Of a stretch of DNA of 64,000 nucleotides, positions 8,010 through 16,014 are shown piece by piece. Source of the DNA: Bacillota bacterium (GTDB taxonomy: Bacteria > Bacillota > Clostridia > Lachnospirales > Lachnospiraceae); contig JAEWAK010000052.1 in assembly GCA_023391695.1 (NCBI GenBank), forward strand, positions 130,752-194,751, in the 5' to 3' direction. The position numbers and the translations under genes are program-made. The notes beneath the pieces are model-generated. The model did not search any database, was not told the origin of the DNA, and worked only from the letters and a program-made list of their open reading frames with translations. Position 1 is the stretch's first letter. Each line of letters starts with the position of its first letter.

Positions 8010-9950
8010 TTACCGGTCTCCCTTTTTGTAAACAATCTTAAGATCCGGCTGGTAGCCCTTCTCCATTTTATGTCTTGCTTTCCGGTTTTCCACTGAATCA
8101 AACACAATGGAGAAATCATAATCCTCCGGATACATTTCACTGGCAGGGGTTTTCAGCTTAAGTCTTTTATGGTTAATCAGCTGTTTGTGCTTCTGAATTT
8201 GAACGCCGACTTCCCCTTTCTCATTTGCTGTTTTATAAACGATGCCGATCTTTTTCTGAGGATATACCATAACACTGTCCCCGATACCAAAGCGTAAACT
8301 GCGGGTATTGACCGGTTTTACCGTTTTTTCTTTTGTAAGGTGGTCAGTGACCGTATTATCTTTAGCTTCTCTGGCACCTTCTAAAAACTGGGTATCGGGA
8401 ATTGCCTGAGGAGCAGCTTTCGTCTCTTTGGAGTAAGCTTCCCTGTAAGTACGTTCCAGCATCCGCTTTGGCAGTCCCAGCCTTTTGGCGATATACAAAG
8501 CACAGCTTTCACCGGCTTCACCGATTTCCAGCTGGTAGAGGGGTTTTAAACTTTCCCGGTCAAAGGCCATTTTGGCATTGACCAGCCCTTCGGTTTTGTT
8601 TGCATATTCCTTGACTTCCGGATAATGGGTGGTTGCCAAATAAAGACAGCCCTTTGCCCTTAACTCCTCCAGGATGGCTATGGCGATACCCATCCCTTCG
8701 GCCGGATCGGTGCCGGATCCCAGTTCATCCAGCAGGACAAGGCTTTCTTTACCTGCGTGGCCTAAAATATCAATAATATTGGATATGTGGGCCGAAAAAG
8801 TAGATAAGTTCTCCGTAATACTCTGGCCGTCACCGATATCGCATAATACCAGGTTATTCATACAAAGTTCCGCATCCTGACAGGGAATATGGAGGCCGCA
8901 CTGTGCCATAAGCTGTAAAAGCCCCACTGTTTTTAGTGCCACTGTTTTTCCGCCGGTATTCGGCCCTGTTATGACTACACCGTTTATCCCCCTGCCAATG
9001 GTAAAATTAAGGGGAACGCATTCGGAAGAATTTAAAAGGGGATGCCTGCCGTTTTCAAGACGGATATACCGTTCCTGATTCATGACTGGGGATAGTGCTT
9101 TCATATCCAGGCTTAGTTTTGCCTTGGCAAACAGAAAATCCAGGGTTTGTACTGCTTCCATATTCAGCTGAATGGACAGGCTGTTGTCATGCACCAGAGA
9201 GGTTAAGGTATACAGGATTTTCCGTTCTTCATTCTCTTCGCCGATCTGCAGCAGGGACAGCTCATCTTCCAGTTTTAACACCGCTCCCGGCACGATAAAA
9301 TAAGTGGAACCGGTGGAGGAGATATCCAGGGTGGAACCGCTTAACTGGTTTTTATATTCTTTCTTAACCGGCAGGACAAAATGGCCGTTCCGGGTGGATA
9401 TAAACCCTTCGGTAAACCAGGTTTTTTTACTGCGTAATAAACTTTCCAGTTTTGTTTTGATCTCTGTATTTACATTTTCTATTTTCCGCCTTATATCCTT
9501 TAGCTCGCCGGAAGCGGAATCCTCCACCCGGTTACCCCGTATTGCCAGGTTAATTTCATTTAGTAGGGAATCTAAATCCTGGAGGGAATTGCCGTAATAT
9601 GCAATATCCACATCAAGGTATTCCGCTTTTTTTAAATAATTCCTTATACGGCTGCAGGCAGTAATAAACTGTGCTATGTGGCTTAACTGTTCCGGCAGGA
9701 GCATGGAGCCTTTTTCCGTAAGGTCCAGCAGTTTATCCATATCCTTCATGGCAGGCAGGGGAGGTGTGCCCATACTGTCCAGTATTTTTCTGGCTTCCGT
9801 GGTTTCTTTCAATCTGGCCTTTACCTCGCTTAAGGACAGGTAAGGCCTTAAGTTTAATATTTTTTTCTTTGCATTCTCTGATAATGCGTTTTCACTTAAC
9901 ATATTTAATATCGTATCAAATTCCAATGTCTTGATCGTTTTTTCTATCAT
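8010..9950 (-). CDS. MutS2-family ATPase lacking the Smr nuclease domain
   Basis: A 646-residue MutS-type ABC ATPase. It has a core/clamp region with coiled coils (about residues 120-200), Walker A GPNTGGKTVALKT (about 330), the signature STFSAH region, Walker B LVLLDELGSGTDPAEG, and a C-terminal SH3-like region (FGIGDSVMVYPQKKIGIV). Full MutS2 (about 780 residues) ends in an Smr endonuclease domain; here the protein stops at KIVYKKGDR with no Smr sequence. Such proteins act on branched DNA or on collided ribosomes (family knowledge); which applies here is not shown. The ATG at 9950 was chosen because AAGGAG lies nine bases upstream; the TTG three codons earlier abuts it. Confidence 0.88.
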   Translation of the reverse strand: MIEKTIKTLEFDTILNMLSENALSENAKKKILNLRPYLSLSEVKARLKETTEARKILDSMGTPPLPAMKDMDKLLDLTEKGSMLLPEQLSHIAQFITACSRIRNYLKKAEYLDVDIAYYGNSLQDLDSLLNEINLAIRGNRVEDSASGELKDIRRKIENVNTEIKTKLESLLRSKKTWFTEGFISTRNGHFVLPVKKEYKNQLSGSTLDISSTGSTYFIVPGAVLKLEDELSLLQIGEENEERKILYTLTSLVHDNSLSIQLNMEAVQTLDFLFAKAKLSLDMKALSPVMNQERYIRLENGRHPLLNSSECVPLNFTIGRGINGVVITGPNTGGKTVALKTVGLLQLMAQCGLHIPCQDAELCMNNLVLCDIGDGQSITENLSTFSAHISNIIDILGHAGKESLVLLDELGSGTDPAEGMGIAIAILEELRAKGCLYLATTHYPEVKEYANKTEGLVNAKMAFDRESLKPLYQLEIGEAGESCALYIAKRLGLPKRMLERTYREAYSKETKAAPQAIPDTQFLEGAREAKDNTVTDHLTKEKTVKPVNTRSLRFGIGDSVMVYPQKKIGIVYKTANEKGEVGVQIQKHKQLINHKRLKLKTPASEMYPEDYDFSIVFDSVENRKARHKMEKGYQPDLKIVYKKGDR

Positions 9951-10777
9951 GAATAACAACTCCTTAATATACGGGCTGCACCATGCTGACAGCCTGTTCT
10001 GTTCAATGTTTATTTTCCCGACGGGATCTAATTAATTATTTTCCGTCCGTCAAAGGCATCAGAGCCTGGCAAGCCGGACTCATTTATGAAAAAAGTGCCC
10101 ACAGAAACATCCCGCCTTTACAAAAGCACGGAATACCCTCTGTGGGCATAACTCAAACAACCGGAATAGGTTAACAGACGCAAAAAGCGGCTGTCAAAAA
10201 AGATTCCCGTAAAAATTCCATTAGATTTCAACAAAAAAAGCATAACAGGAGATACCTATTATACCCGGTCTTCTATATTAAAACACTGGAACTTTTATAG
10301 CAAATTCCACTGTTTCCAAACTGGACTGTCTGATGAGTATTTTCTGTAAAGGCTGTAAGTAAAGGCATAACAAAATAAGGCTAATATAGCCATGTTCTGT
10401 CCTTACTTAATAATGAAATTAAGTGCTATCTTGCACAAACCTCTTTTACAGATAATACCGACATCAAAACCATCCTTTCAAAATCAATTTAATTATTCAA
10501 TTAGAAGTTTATATTAACTCTAACAATAGCATCTTATCACAGAAGTAAAAGAATGTCAAAGTAAGTTTGTTAAAAAGTATGTATGGAATAGGTTATATGT
10601 AACAGATAGGAAACGCAGGTATTGAAGTAAGGTGCAGCAATATTAATATTTAAACAAGTAAAATATCTTTCTTTTTTTTAAAAAGTTATTGAAAGTGTAA
10701 TCCGAAAGTATCAATATATATTTATATCAGGTACTTTTGGATGAGATTAGAGTGATTTTTCCAGGAAGAAGTGTATT
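9951..10777. other. Long intergenic region upstream of the mutS2-like gene
   Basis: No convincing gene is seen in these 827 bases. A 9-bp inverted repeat GCCCACAGA/TCTGTGGGC (10097-10105 and 10139-10147) frames an inner small stem. Read on the minus strand, towards mutS2, the outer stem is followed by ACTTTTTTC. It is therefore a terminator or attenuator in the mutS2 leader. The rest (10200-10777) is AT-rich and unremarkable. Confidence 0.45.
10097..10147 (-). terminator. Structured hairpin plus T-run in the mutS2 leader
   Basis: On the minus strand the order is GCCCACAG, an internal hairpin, CTGTGGGC, then a run of six T. The 33-nt loop has its own possible stem, so it could be an attenuator rather than a plain terminator. 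No known riboswitch class was recognised. Confidence 0.5.
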
Positions 10778-11719
10778 TTATATTTTAAATATCTCAGGAT
10801 ACTCTACCCTGGCCGATTTTTCCAATTCAGATATTATATTTTCCTTATTGGATATTCTGTATAGGTATACGCTATGATCATAATTCTCTCTGGCTTCTTC
10901 ATATTTGTGATCTTTATAAAGAATTTTCGATTTCATAAAAAATAAATCAGGAAGATAACGAGTGTTATATTCCTTTATAGAAAACTGAATACCTTTTTCG
11001 ACATAATTGAACGCCGCCTGGATTTCGCCTTTTTCTAATAATTCATTGCTGATATTACATAATACTGCCTGGTAAATTTTCTTGCAAAATTGAGAAATCT
11101 GGAACATGGGGTAAGGGGAATTTATGTAATTAGTTTCCAAGACAGTAAGTAAGCCCAAAAGTACTTTCATGCCATTATCGTATTGCTTCATCGAAAAGTA
11201 GTTCATGCCTGTACTATTTAAAAGTGCTATACCAACATTTGAATAGGTGTTATTAGAAATATTATTTATGGTAAATTCCGGGCATTCTACCTGAATACCT
11301 TTAATGCAAAAGCCCAAAGAAGTTTTATAGTCTTCATCAATCAAAGCAGAGCAAAGCGCTTTCCCGTAATAGATATGCTGCAGATTTTGTCCGGTTTTAA
11401 AATCTTCCAGTTTCTCATATTTATTTACTGATGCTTTTAAGGTTGGCAGATCTCCATTATCGATGGCCATATTAATTGCTTTGGTACCTTCCAGTCCTAA
11501 AATAGTATTTTTGGTAAAGTACATCTTGTAATATTCATTTAAATCCAGATTAAATTTAATTGACAGCTGATGCAAAAGGTAGACGGAAGGTTCAGAAACT
11601 CCTTTTTCAATTCGGTATAGCTGCTTTGGAGTACAAATATTCCCGGCAAGCTTTTCTCTGGACATATTATATTTCATTCTCAATTCCTGAAGTAAAACTC
11701 CAAAATGTTCATAATTCAT
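10778..11719 (-). CDS. RRNPP-type HTH-TPR regulator, array member 1
   Basis: A 313-residue regulator. An N-terminal XRE-like helix-turn-helix (FGVLLQELRMKYNMSREKLA, about residues 5-60, ending DLNEYY) is followed by about 250 residues of TPR-like helices. This is the architecture of PlcR, Rgg and related quorum-sensing regulators, which bind re-imported peptide pheromones in the TPR pocket. The ATG at 11719 is nine bases after GAGG; the TTG upstream lies over the ribosome site. It is one of four tandem paralogues (with 12011, 13249 and 14371). A palindromic operator lies at 11856-11873. Confidence 0.85.
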   Translation of the reverse strand: MNYEHFGVLLQELRMKYNMSREKLAGNICTPKQLYRIEKGVSEPSVYLLHQLSIKFNLDLNEYYKMYFTKNTILGLEGTKAINMAIDNGDLPTLKASVNKYEKLEDFKTGQNLQHIYYGKALCSALIDEDYKTSLGFCIKGIQVECPEFTINNISNNTYSNVGIALLNSTGMNYFSMKQYDNGMKVLLGLLTVLETNYINSPYPMFQISQFCKKIYQAVLCNISNELLEKGEIQAAFNYVEKGIQFSIKEYNTRYLPDLFFMKSKILYKDHKYEEARENYDHSVYLYRISNKENIISELEKSARVEYPEIFKI

Positions 11720-11855
11720 TATAATCATCCTCAATTAATTTACAGTGTACTTTTAGCTGCATATTAAACTTTAGTGAAATACTTCAATAAATTTAATAAT
11801 ATTTTATATACAAATTCTAAGTTTAATCATAAATGATTAAACCATTTCTAATTAT

Positions 11856-11873
11856 ATAGACATAAGTGTCCAT
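11856..11873. promoter_or_regulatory. Regulator-array operator, copy 1
   Basis: ATAGACATAAGTGTCCAT, an 18-bp imperfect dyad (6 of 8 positions paired), followed by TTACA. On the plus strand a TAAAAT (-10 like) starts 22 bases further (11895-11900), the same layout as in copies 2-4. Confidence 0.65.
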
Positions 11874-11944
11874 TTACATCCAAATGTTTAGCGCTAAAAT
11901 AAAAATGCAATTAATTACTGGATGGCCCCCTTTAGCATAAACTA

Positions 11945-11969
11945 CTTAGATTAATACCGTTAATCTAAG
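11945..11969. terminator. Hairpin after array member 2
   Basis: A perfect 10-bp inverted repeat CTTAGATTAA/TTAATCTAAG with a 5-base loop, just downstream of the dead regulator. The same hairpin sits at 13182-13207 after member 3, showing that the flank was duplicated with the gene. Confidence 0.5.
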
Positions 11970-12010
11970 CGGCAGTCCATCCATCAGAAAAAGCTTATTG
12001 CGTTCCAGAT

Positions 12011-12946
12011 TTATGTATACTGTTCCTTAAATATTTCAGGATAATCTGTCCTGGAAGAGTTTTCTAATTCTGCCAGTATAGTTTCTTTATTCGTTAATTT
12101 ATAAAGATAAATAGAACGGTTATAGTAATCCCTGGCTTCCTGATATTTTTGTTGAAAATATAAGATTTTAAACTTCATATAGCTCAGGTCAGGAAGAAAC
12201 CGTAAATTATGCATCTTTAAGGAAAATGCTATGCCTTTTTCCACATAATTTAAAGCCTTTTCTGTTTCACCATAATCAAATAGATGTTCCCCCATATTAC
12301 ATAATACAACCTGATATATCTTCTGTGAAAATTGAATAGTATGGAATAGCGGATAAGGAGAATCTATTACAAAAGTCTCTAATACTGCGAAAAGTCCGGT
12401 AAGTACTTTTATGCTATTATTACACTGATCCATTGCAAAATGATTTTGACTTGTACAGTTGAGTAAATCAATACCAACATTTGAATACATATTTTCAGAA
12501 ATTTTATCAATATTAAATTCCGGGCATTCTATTCGGATACCTTTGAAGCAGTATTCTAAGGAAGTATTGTAATCCTTATCTAATAAGGCGGGGCAAAGTA
12601 CTTTGCCATAATATATATGCTGAAGATTTTCCCCTTATTTAAAATCATCCAGCTTATCATATTTCTCAATCTCAGATCTTAGTAATGACCTGTTATTATT
12701 TTCAATAGCAGCATTAATAGAAATCCTACCGGGTATTGCTTGTAAAGTGCATCTTGTAATATTCATTTAAATCCAGATTAAACTTAATTGACAGCTCTTG
12801 CAAAAGGTAGATGGAAGGTTCGGAACTCCTTTTTCAATACGGTATAGCTGCTTTAGAGTACAAATGTTTTCGGCAAGCTTTTCCCTGGACATATTATATT
12901 TCATTCTTAATTCCTGAAGTAAAACTCCAAAATGTTCATAATTCAT
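12011..12946 (-). pseudogene. RRNPP-type regulator, array member 2 (inactivated)
   Basis: This is homologous along its whole length to its neighbours but broken at least three times. One base is missing near 12822 (GGTTCGGAACTCC where paralogues have one more A), which shifts the frame right after the HTH motif YRIEKGV. A deletion near 12720-12745 removes about 27 bases including part of the GLEG segment. An in-frame TAA occurs near 12635, where paralogues read DDFKKGEN. The start (ATG at 12946, GAGG nine bases before) and an upstream operator at 13091 are intact. The 3' third remains open (159 codons from 12490). It is a recent pseudogene. Confidence 0.9.
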
Positions 12947-13090
12947 TATAATCATCCTCAATTAATTTTTAACGTACCTTTAGCCTGCGTATTAAAACCA
13001 TAGTGAAAATACTTTCAATAAATTTAATAATAATTTATATATGAATTCCAGGTTTACTCATAATAATGGAACCATTTCTATAGCTATTGT

Positions 13091-13108
13091 ATAGACATAA
13101 GTGTCCAT
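13091..13108. promoter_or_regulatory. Regulator-array operator, copy 2
   Basis: ATAGACATAAGTGTCCAT, identical to copy 1, followed by TTACATCCAAAT. On the plus strand a TAAAAT lies 22 bases beyond it (13131-13136). Confidence 0.65.
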
Positions 13109-13181
13109 TTACATCCAAATTGATTATTGATAAAATAAAAATGAAATAATTACTGGATGGTCCCCCCCTTAGTATAAACCG

Positions 13182-13207
13182 CTTAGATTAATAACCGTTA
13201 ATCTAAG
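13182..13207. terminator. Hairpin after array member 3
   Basis: Ten-base arms CTTAGATTAA and TTAATCTAAG with a 6-base loop. It matches the hairpin at 11945-11969 and lies about 40 bases beyond the stop of member 3. Confidence 0.5.
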
Positions 13208-13248
13208 CGGCAGTCCATCCGTTAGAAAAAGCTTATTGCGTTCCTGAT

Positions 13249-14199
13249 CTATGTATACTGTTCCTTAAATATTTCAGGATAAACTATCCTTGAAGAGTTT
13301 TCTAATTCTGCCAGTGTAGTTTCCTTATTCGTTAATTTATAAAGATAAACGGAACGGTTGTAGTATTCCCTGGCTTCATCATATTTTTGTTCAAAATATA
13401 AGATTTTAAATTTAATAAAGAACAGGTCGGGAAGAAACCGTAAATTACATACCTTTAAGGAAAATGCTATACCATTTTCCACATAATTTAAAGCCTTTTT
13501 TATTTCACCGTGATCAAATAAATGTTCCCCCATATTACATAATACAGCCTGATATACCTTCTGTGAAAATTGAGAGGCCTGAAACAGCGGATAAGGGGGC
13601 TCTATTATATAAGTCTCTAATACTGTGAGAAGTCCGGTAAGTATCTTCATACCGTTATTATACTGATTCACTGCAAAATAATTTTGACTTATACAGTTGA
13701 GTAAAGCGATACCAACATTTGAATACATACTTTCAGAAATTTTATCAATATTAAATACCGGGCATTCTATTCGGATGCCTTTGAAACAGTGTTCTAAGGA
13801 AGTATTGTAATCATTATCTAATAAGGCTGAGCAAAGTGCTTTGCCATAATATATATGCTGGAGGTTTTCCCCTTTTTTAAAGTCATCCAGCTTTTCATAT
13901 TTTTCAACCGTAGATTTTAGTAATAAATTGTTACCACTTTCAATAGCGGCATTAATAGATTTAACTCCCTCCAATCCTACCAGGGTGTTGCTGATAAAAT
14001 GCATCTTGTAATATTCATTTAAATCCAGATTAAATTTAAGAGACAGTTGATGCAAAAGGTAGATGGAAGGTTCGGAAACTCCTTTTTCAATCCGATATAG
14101 CTGTTTTGGAGTACAGATATTTTCGGCAAGTTTTTCCCTTGACATATTATAATTCATTCTTAATTCCTGAAGTAAAATACCAAAATGTTCATATTGCAT
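13249..14199 (-). CDS. RRNPP-type HTH-TPR regulator, array member 3
   Basis: A 316-residue intact paralogue. The HTH is FGILLQELRMNYNMSREKLAENI with recognition-helix region TPKQLYRIEKGVSEPS; TPR-like helices fill residues 70-300. It ends in EQYT like the dead member 2, its closest relative. An AAAGGTG site lies before the ATG at 14199. A perfect 18-bp palindrome lies 85 bases upstream (14284). Predicted to bind DNA at the array operators and a peptide in the TPR groove (family knowledge plus inference). Confidence 0.85.
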   Translation of the reverse strand: MQYEHFGILLQELRMNYNMSREKLAENICTPKQLYRIEKGVSEPSIYLLHQLSLKFNLDLNEYYKMHFISNTLVGLEGVKSINAAIESGNNLLLKSTVEKYEKLDDFKKGENLQHIYYGKALCSALLDNDYNTSLEHCFKGIRIECPVFNIDKISESMYSNVGIALLNCISQNYFAVNQYNNGMKILTGLLTVLETYIIEPPYPLFQASQFSQKVYQAVLCNMGEHLFDHGEIKKALNYVENGIAFSLKVCNLRFLPDLFFIKFKILYFEQKYDEAREYYNRSVYLYKLTNKETTLAELENSSRIVYPEIFKEQYT

Positions 14200-14283
14200 T
14201 TTCTATTCACCTTTTGGAAAAACATTTCTTTAGAATATTTAAAGTTACTTATAATTATTATAACCTTTTTGGATAATTTTCAT

Positions 14284-14301
14284 ATGGACATATATGTCCA
14301 T
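14284..14301. promoter_or_regulatory. Regulator-array operator, copy 3
   Basis: ATGGACATATATGTCCAT, a perfect 18-bp palindrome followed by TTACAATTG. A plus-strand TATACT begins 22 bases after it (14324-14329), matching the spacing at the other three copies. Confidence 0.75.
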
Positions 14302-14370
14302 TTACAATTGAATCGATTATTGATATACTAAAAATGTAAATTATTAACTTAGATAGAACCGGAAAGCAAA

Positions 14371-15312
14371 CTATTCCGTAAACAATTCAGGATAGTCTGA
14401 TTTGGCCAGATTTTCCAAATCAGATATTTCATTCGTTTTATTGGTTATTTTATATAGATAAATAGTACGGTTATAATATTCCCTGGCTTCTTCATAATTT
14501 TGCTCCTTATAAAGAATTCGGAATTTCATTAATAGTAAATCAGGGAGAAAACGTAAGTTGTTCTCTTTTACGGAAAATTGAATACCTTTATCCACATAAA
14601 GTAAAGAATTTTTAATTTCGCCATTATCCAGTAAAGCAGCACTGATATTACATAATACAACCTGATATATTTTCTTAGAAAATTGAGAGGCCTGGAACAT
14701 GGGGTACGGGGAAGTCAGAATATAGGTTTCTAATACATGCAGCAATTTAAAAAGGACCTTCATTCCATTATTGAACTCATTCATTGCAAAGTAATTTTGG
14801 CTGATACAATTTAATAGTGCAATGCCAACGTTGGAATAGGTATTTTTATGTATTTTATTTAAACTGAATTCAGGATATTCAATTTGTATACCTTTAAAGC
14901 AGTAATCCAGGGAAGTTTCGTAATCATTATCCAAAAGGGCGGAACAAAGTGCTTTACCGTAGTATATATGCTGTAGATTTCCTCCCTTTTTAAATTCTTC
15001 CAGTTTTTCATATTTATCAACTAAGGACTTTAGTAATGGTAAATTTCCGCTTTCTAAAGCTGCATTAATGGTCTGGACTCCTTCCAATCCAACTATGGTA
15101 TTGTTGGAAAAGTACATTTTAAAATATTCATTTAAGTCCATATTAAATTTGATCGATAATTGGTTGATTAAATATAAGGAAGGTTCGTATACCCCTTTTT
15201 CAATACGATATATTTGTTTTGGAGTACAGATATCCTGAGCCAGCTGCTCTCTGGTCATATTCCGTGACAGTCTTAATTCTCTTAGAAATTCACCAAAATG
15301 TTCATAGTTCAT
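14371..15312 (-). CDS. RRNPP-type HTH-TPR regulator, array member 4 (divergent from the peptide gene)
   Basis: A 313-residue regulator, the most diverged of the four. The HTH is FGEFLRELRLSRNMTREQLAQDI with KQIYRIEKGVYEPS; the rest is TPR-like. The ATG at 15312 was chosen for the AGGTGA six bases upstream; a TTG two codons earlier is less likely. The operator 15333-15350 sits only about 20 bases before the start, so binding there could also repress this gene. The divergent 52-codon secreted peptide gene begins 99 bases away, the normal layout of an RRNPP regulator and its pheromone. This makes it the best candidate receptor. Confidence 0.87.
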   Translation of the reverse strand: MNYEHFGEFLRELRLSRNMTREQLAQDICTPKQIYRIEKGVYEPSLYLINQLSIKFNMDLNEYFKMYFSNNTIVGLEGVQTINAALESGNLPLLKSLVDKYEKLEEFKKGGNLQHIYYGKALCSALLDNDYETSLDYCFKGIQIEYPEFSLNKIHKNTYSNVGIALLNCISQNYFAMNEFNNGMKVLFKLLHVLETYILTSPYPMFQASQFSKKIYQVVLCNISAALLDNGEIKNSLLYVDKGIQFSVKENNLRFLPDLLLMKFRILYKEQNYEEAREYYNRTIYLYKITNKTNEISDLENLAKSDYPELFTE

Positions 15313-15332
15313 CGGCAATCACCTGACTTTTA

Positions 15333-15350
15333 ATGGACGCAAGCGTCCAT
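15333..15350. promoter_or_regulatory. Regulator-array operator, copy 4 (between regulator and peptide gene)
   Basis: ATGGACGCAAGCGTCCAT has 8-bp arms around a 2-base centre, followed by TTATTCA. A plus-strand TATAAT lies 22 bases after it (15373-15378), and the -35 position (about 15350-15355) is poor. The operator centre falls near -43, where class II activators bind, so activation of the peptide gene is plausible. Confidence 0.75.
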
Positions 15351-15372
15351 TTATTCATTTTCAATTTAATGT

Positions 15373-15378
15373 TATAAT
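15373..15378 (+). promoter_or_regulatory. -10 box of the peptide gene
   Basis: TATAAT with a weak -35, 33 bases before the TTG start at 15411. The weak -35 next to the operator suggests dependence on an activator. Confidence 0.55.
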
Positions 15379-15410
15379 TTAGTTACAAATTGAAAAAAGA
15401 GGATAAGAAT

Positions 15411-15569
15411 TTGAGAAAATTAATTGTGAAAATGTGTTATTTTCTGTCATTACTTATTATCGCTTTAACAATTTCAAATGTAACTTTACCATCTAGCTCA
15501 AATGCAAGCCCTAATACAATATCAGCAGGGCATGTTAGAATTCAAATTTGGGTAGTTGAAACTAACTAA
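15411..15569 (+). CDS. Secreted 52-residue peptide, candidate RRNPP pheromone precursor
   Basis: A TTG start preceded by AGAGGATAAGAA opens a 52-codon frame. The product has a basic N-terminus (MRKLIVK) and a hydrophobic core (CYFLSLLIIALTIS). A possible signal-peptidase site follows SNA at residue 32, and the tail ends GHVRIQIWVVETN. Short Sec-exported precursors with a C-terminal pheromone, divergent from an HTH-TPR regulator, are the hallmark of PlcR-PapR and Rgg-SHP systems (family knowledge). A 12-bp perfect hairpin follows the stop by five bases, so it is probably a one-gene transcript. The mature peptide cannot be defined from sequence; the last 7-10 residues are the usual guess. I know of no named homologue. 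Confidence 0.7.
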   Translation: MRKLIVKMCYFLSLLIIALTISNVTLPSSSNASPNTISAGHVRIQIWVVETN

Positions 15570-15574
15570 TACCA

Positions 15575-15617
15575 TATTATAACATACCATGCATAAAGAT
15601 TCAAATATGTTATAATA
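15575..15617 (+). terminator. Terminator-like hairpin after the peptide gene
   Basis: Perfect 12-bp arms TATTATAACATA (15575-15586) and TATGTTATAATA (15606-15617), followed by AAAACTTTAC. It is AT-rich but strong in length and lies directly behind the peptide stop. Confidence 0.5.
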
Positions 15618-15854
15618 AAACTTTACAGAATCTGCTAAAAACTGCTGAAAATTCTTTTGTTACAAAAATAACTATTAAGGAAAGGAGAAATCAAAAGAAG
15701 ATTATACCTTTTGTTGCTCATTTAGAAAAATTTAAATCTAAGGACAAGTACATATTAAAATGCTCTTAAGCTTATTTCAGGTAAATTTAATTAAAAATTT
15801 TATTAAAACTTTGAGGGGAGTTCACATAAAATTTTTACTATGAGTAGTCCAAAT

Positions 15855-15945
15855 GATACTAGCAAAGCTGCCGAAAGGCAGTGCCGCAAAACTATAGGGC
15901 CTAAACCGGACAGGTATGGCAGCCAGCTGCGATATGGTCAGCGTA
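15855..15945 (+). ncRNA. Cyclic-di-GMP-I (GEMM-I) riboswitch
   Basis: The key GEMM-I features occur in order. AGCAAAGC leads into a hairpin with a GAAA tetraloop (GCTGCCGAAAGGCAGT), then CCGCAAAACT, GGGCCTAAACC, and a distal stem ending in GGCAGCCAGCTGC. The guanine before CAAA, which in the solved aptamers pairs with c-di-GMP, is present. This argues for c-di-GMP rather than the cGAMP-selective variant. It lies about 70 bases before the start of a PAS-GGDEF-EAL gene, so the second messenger probably controls its own turnover enzyme. The expression platform is not obvious. Confidence 0.85.
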
Positions 15946-16014
15946 ATTTTAATTGAAATAAAAACTTAAGCTTTAACTAGTTCCTGCTTGGGTTTATGTG
16001 AAGTGAGGTTATTT

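Noticed and set aside
9983..10174. 63-codon frame upstream of mutS2 on the plus strand
   Set aside because: It covers the hairpin of the mutS2 leader, has no ribosome site and resembles no known protein.
11904..11940. Eleven-codon frame MQLITGWPPLA after the first orphan promoter as a pheromone
   Set aside because: It has no ribosome site or signal sequence, and the matching place in the next copy is frameshifted, so it is more likely chance.
15661..15780. Second small peptide gene after AAAGGAG near 15680
   Set aside because: No ATG, GTG or TTG lies at a workable distance from the ribosome-like site, and the frames close quickly.
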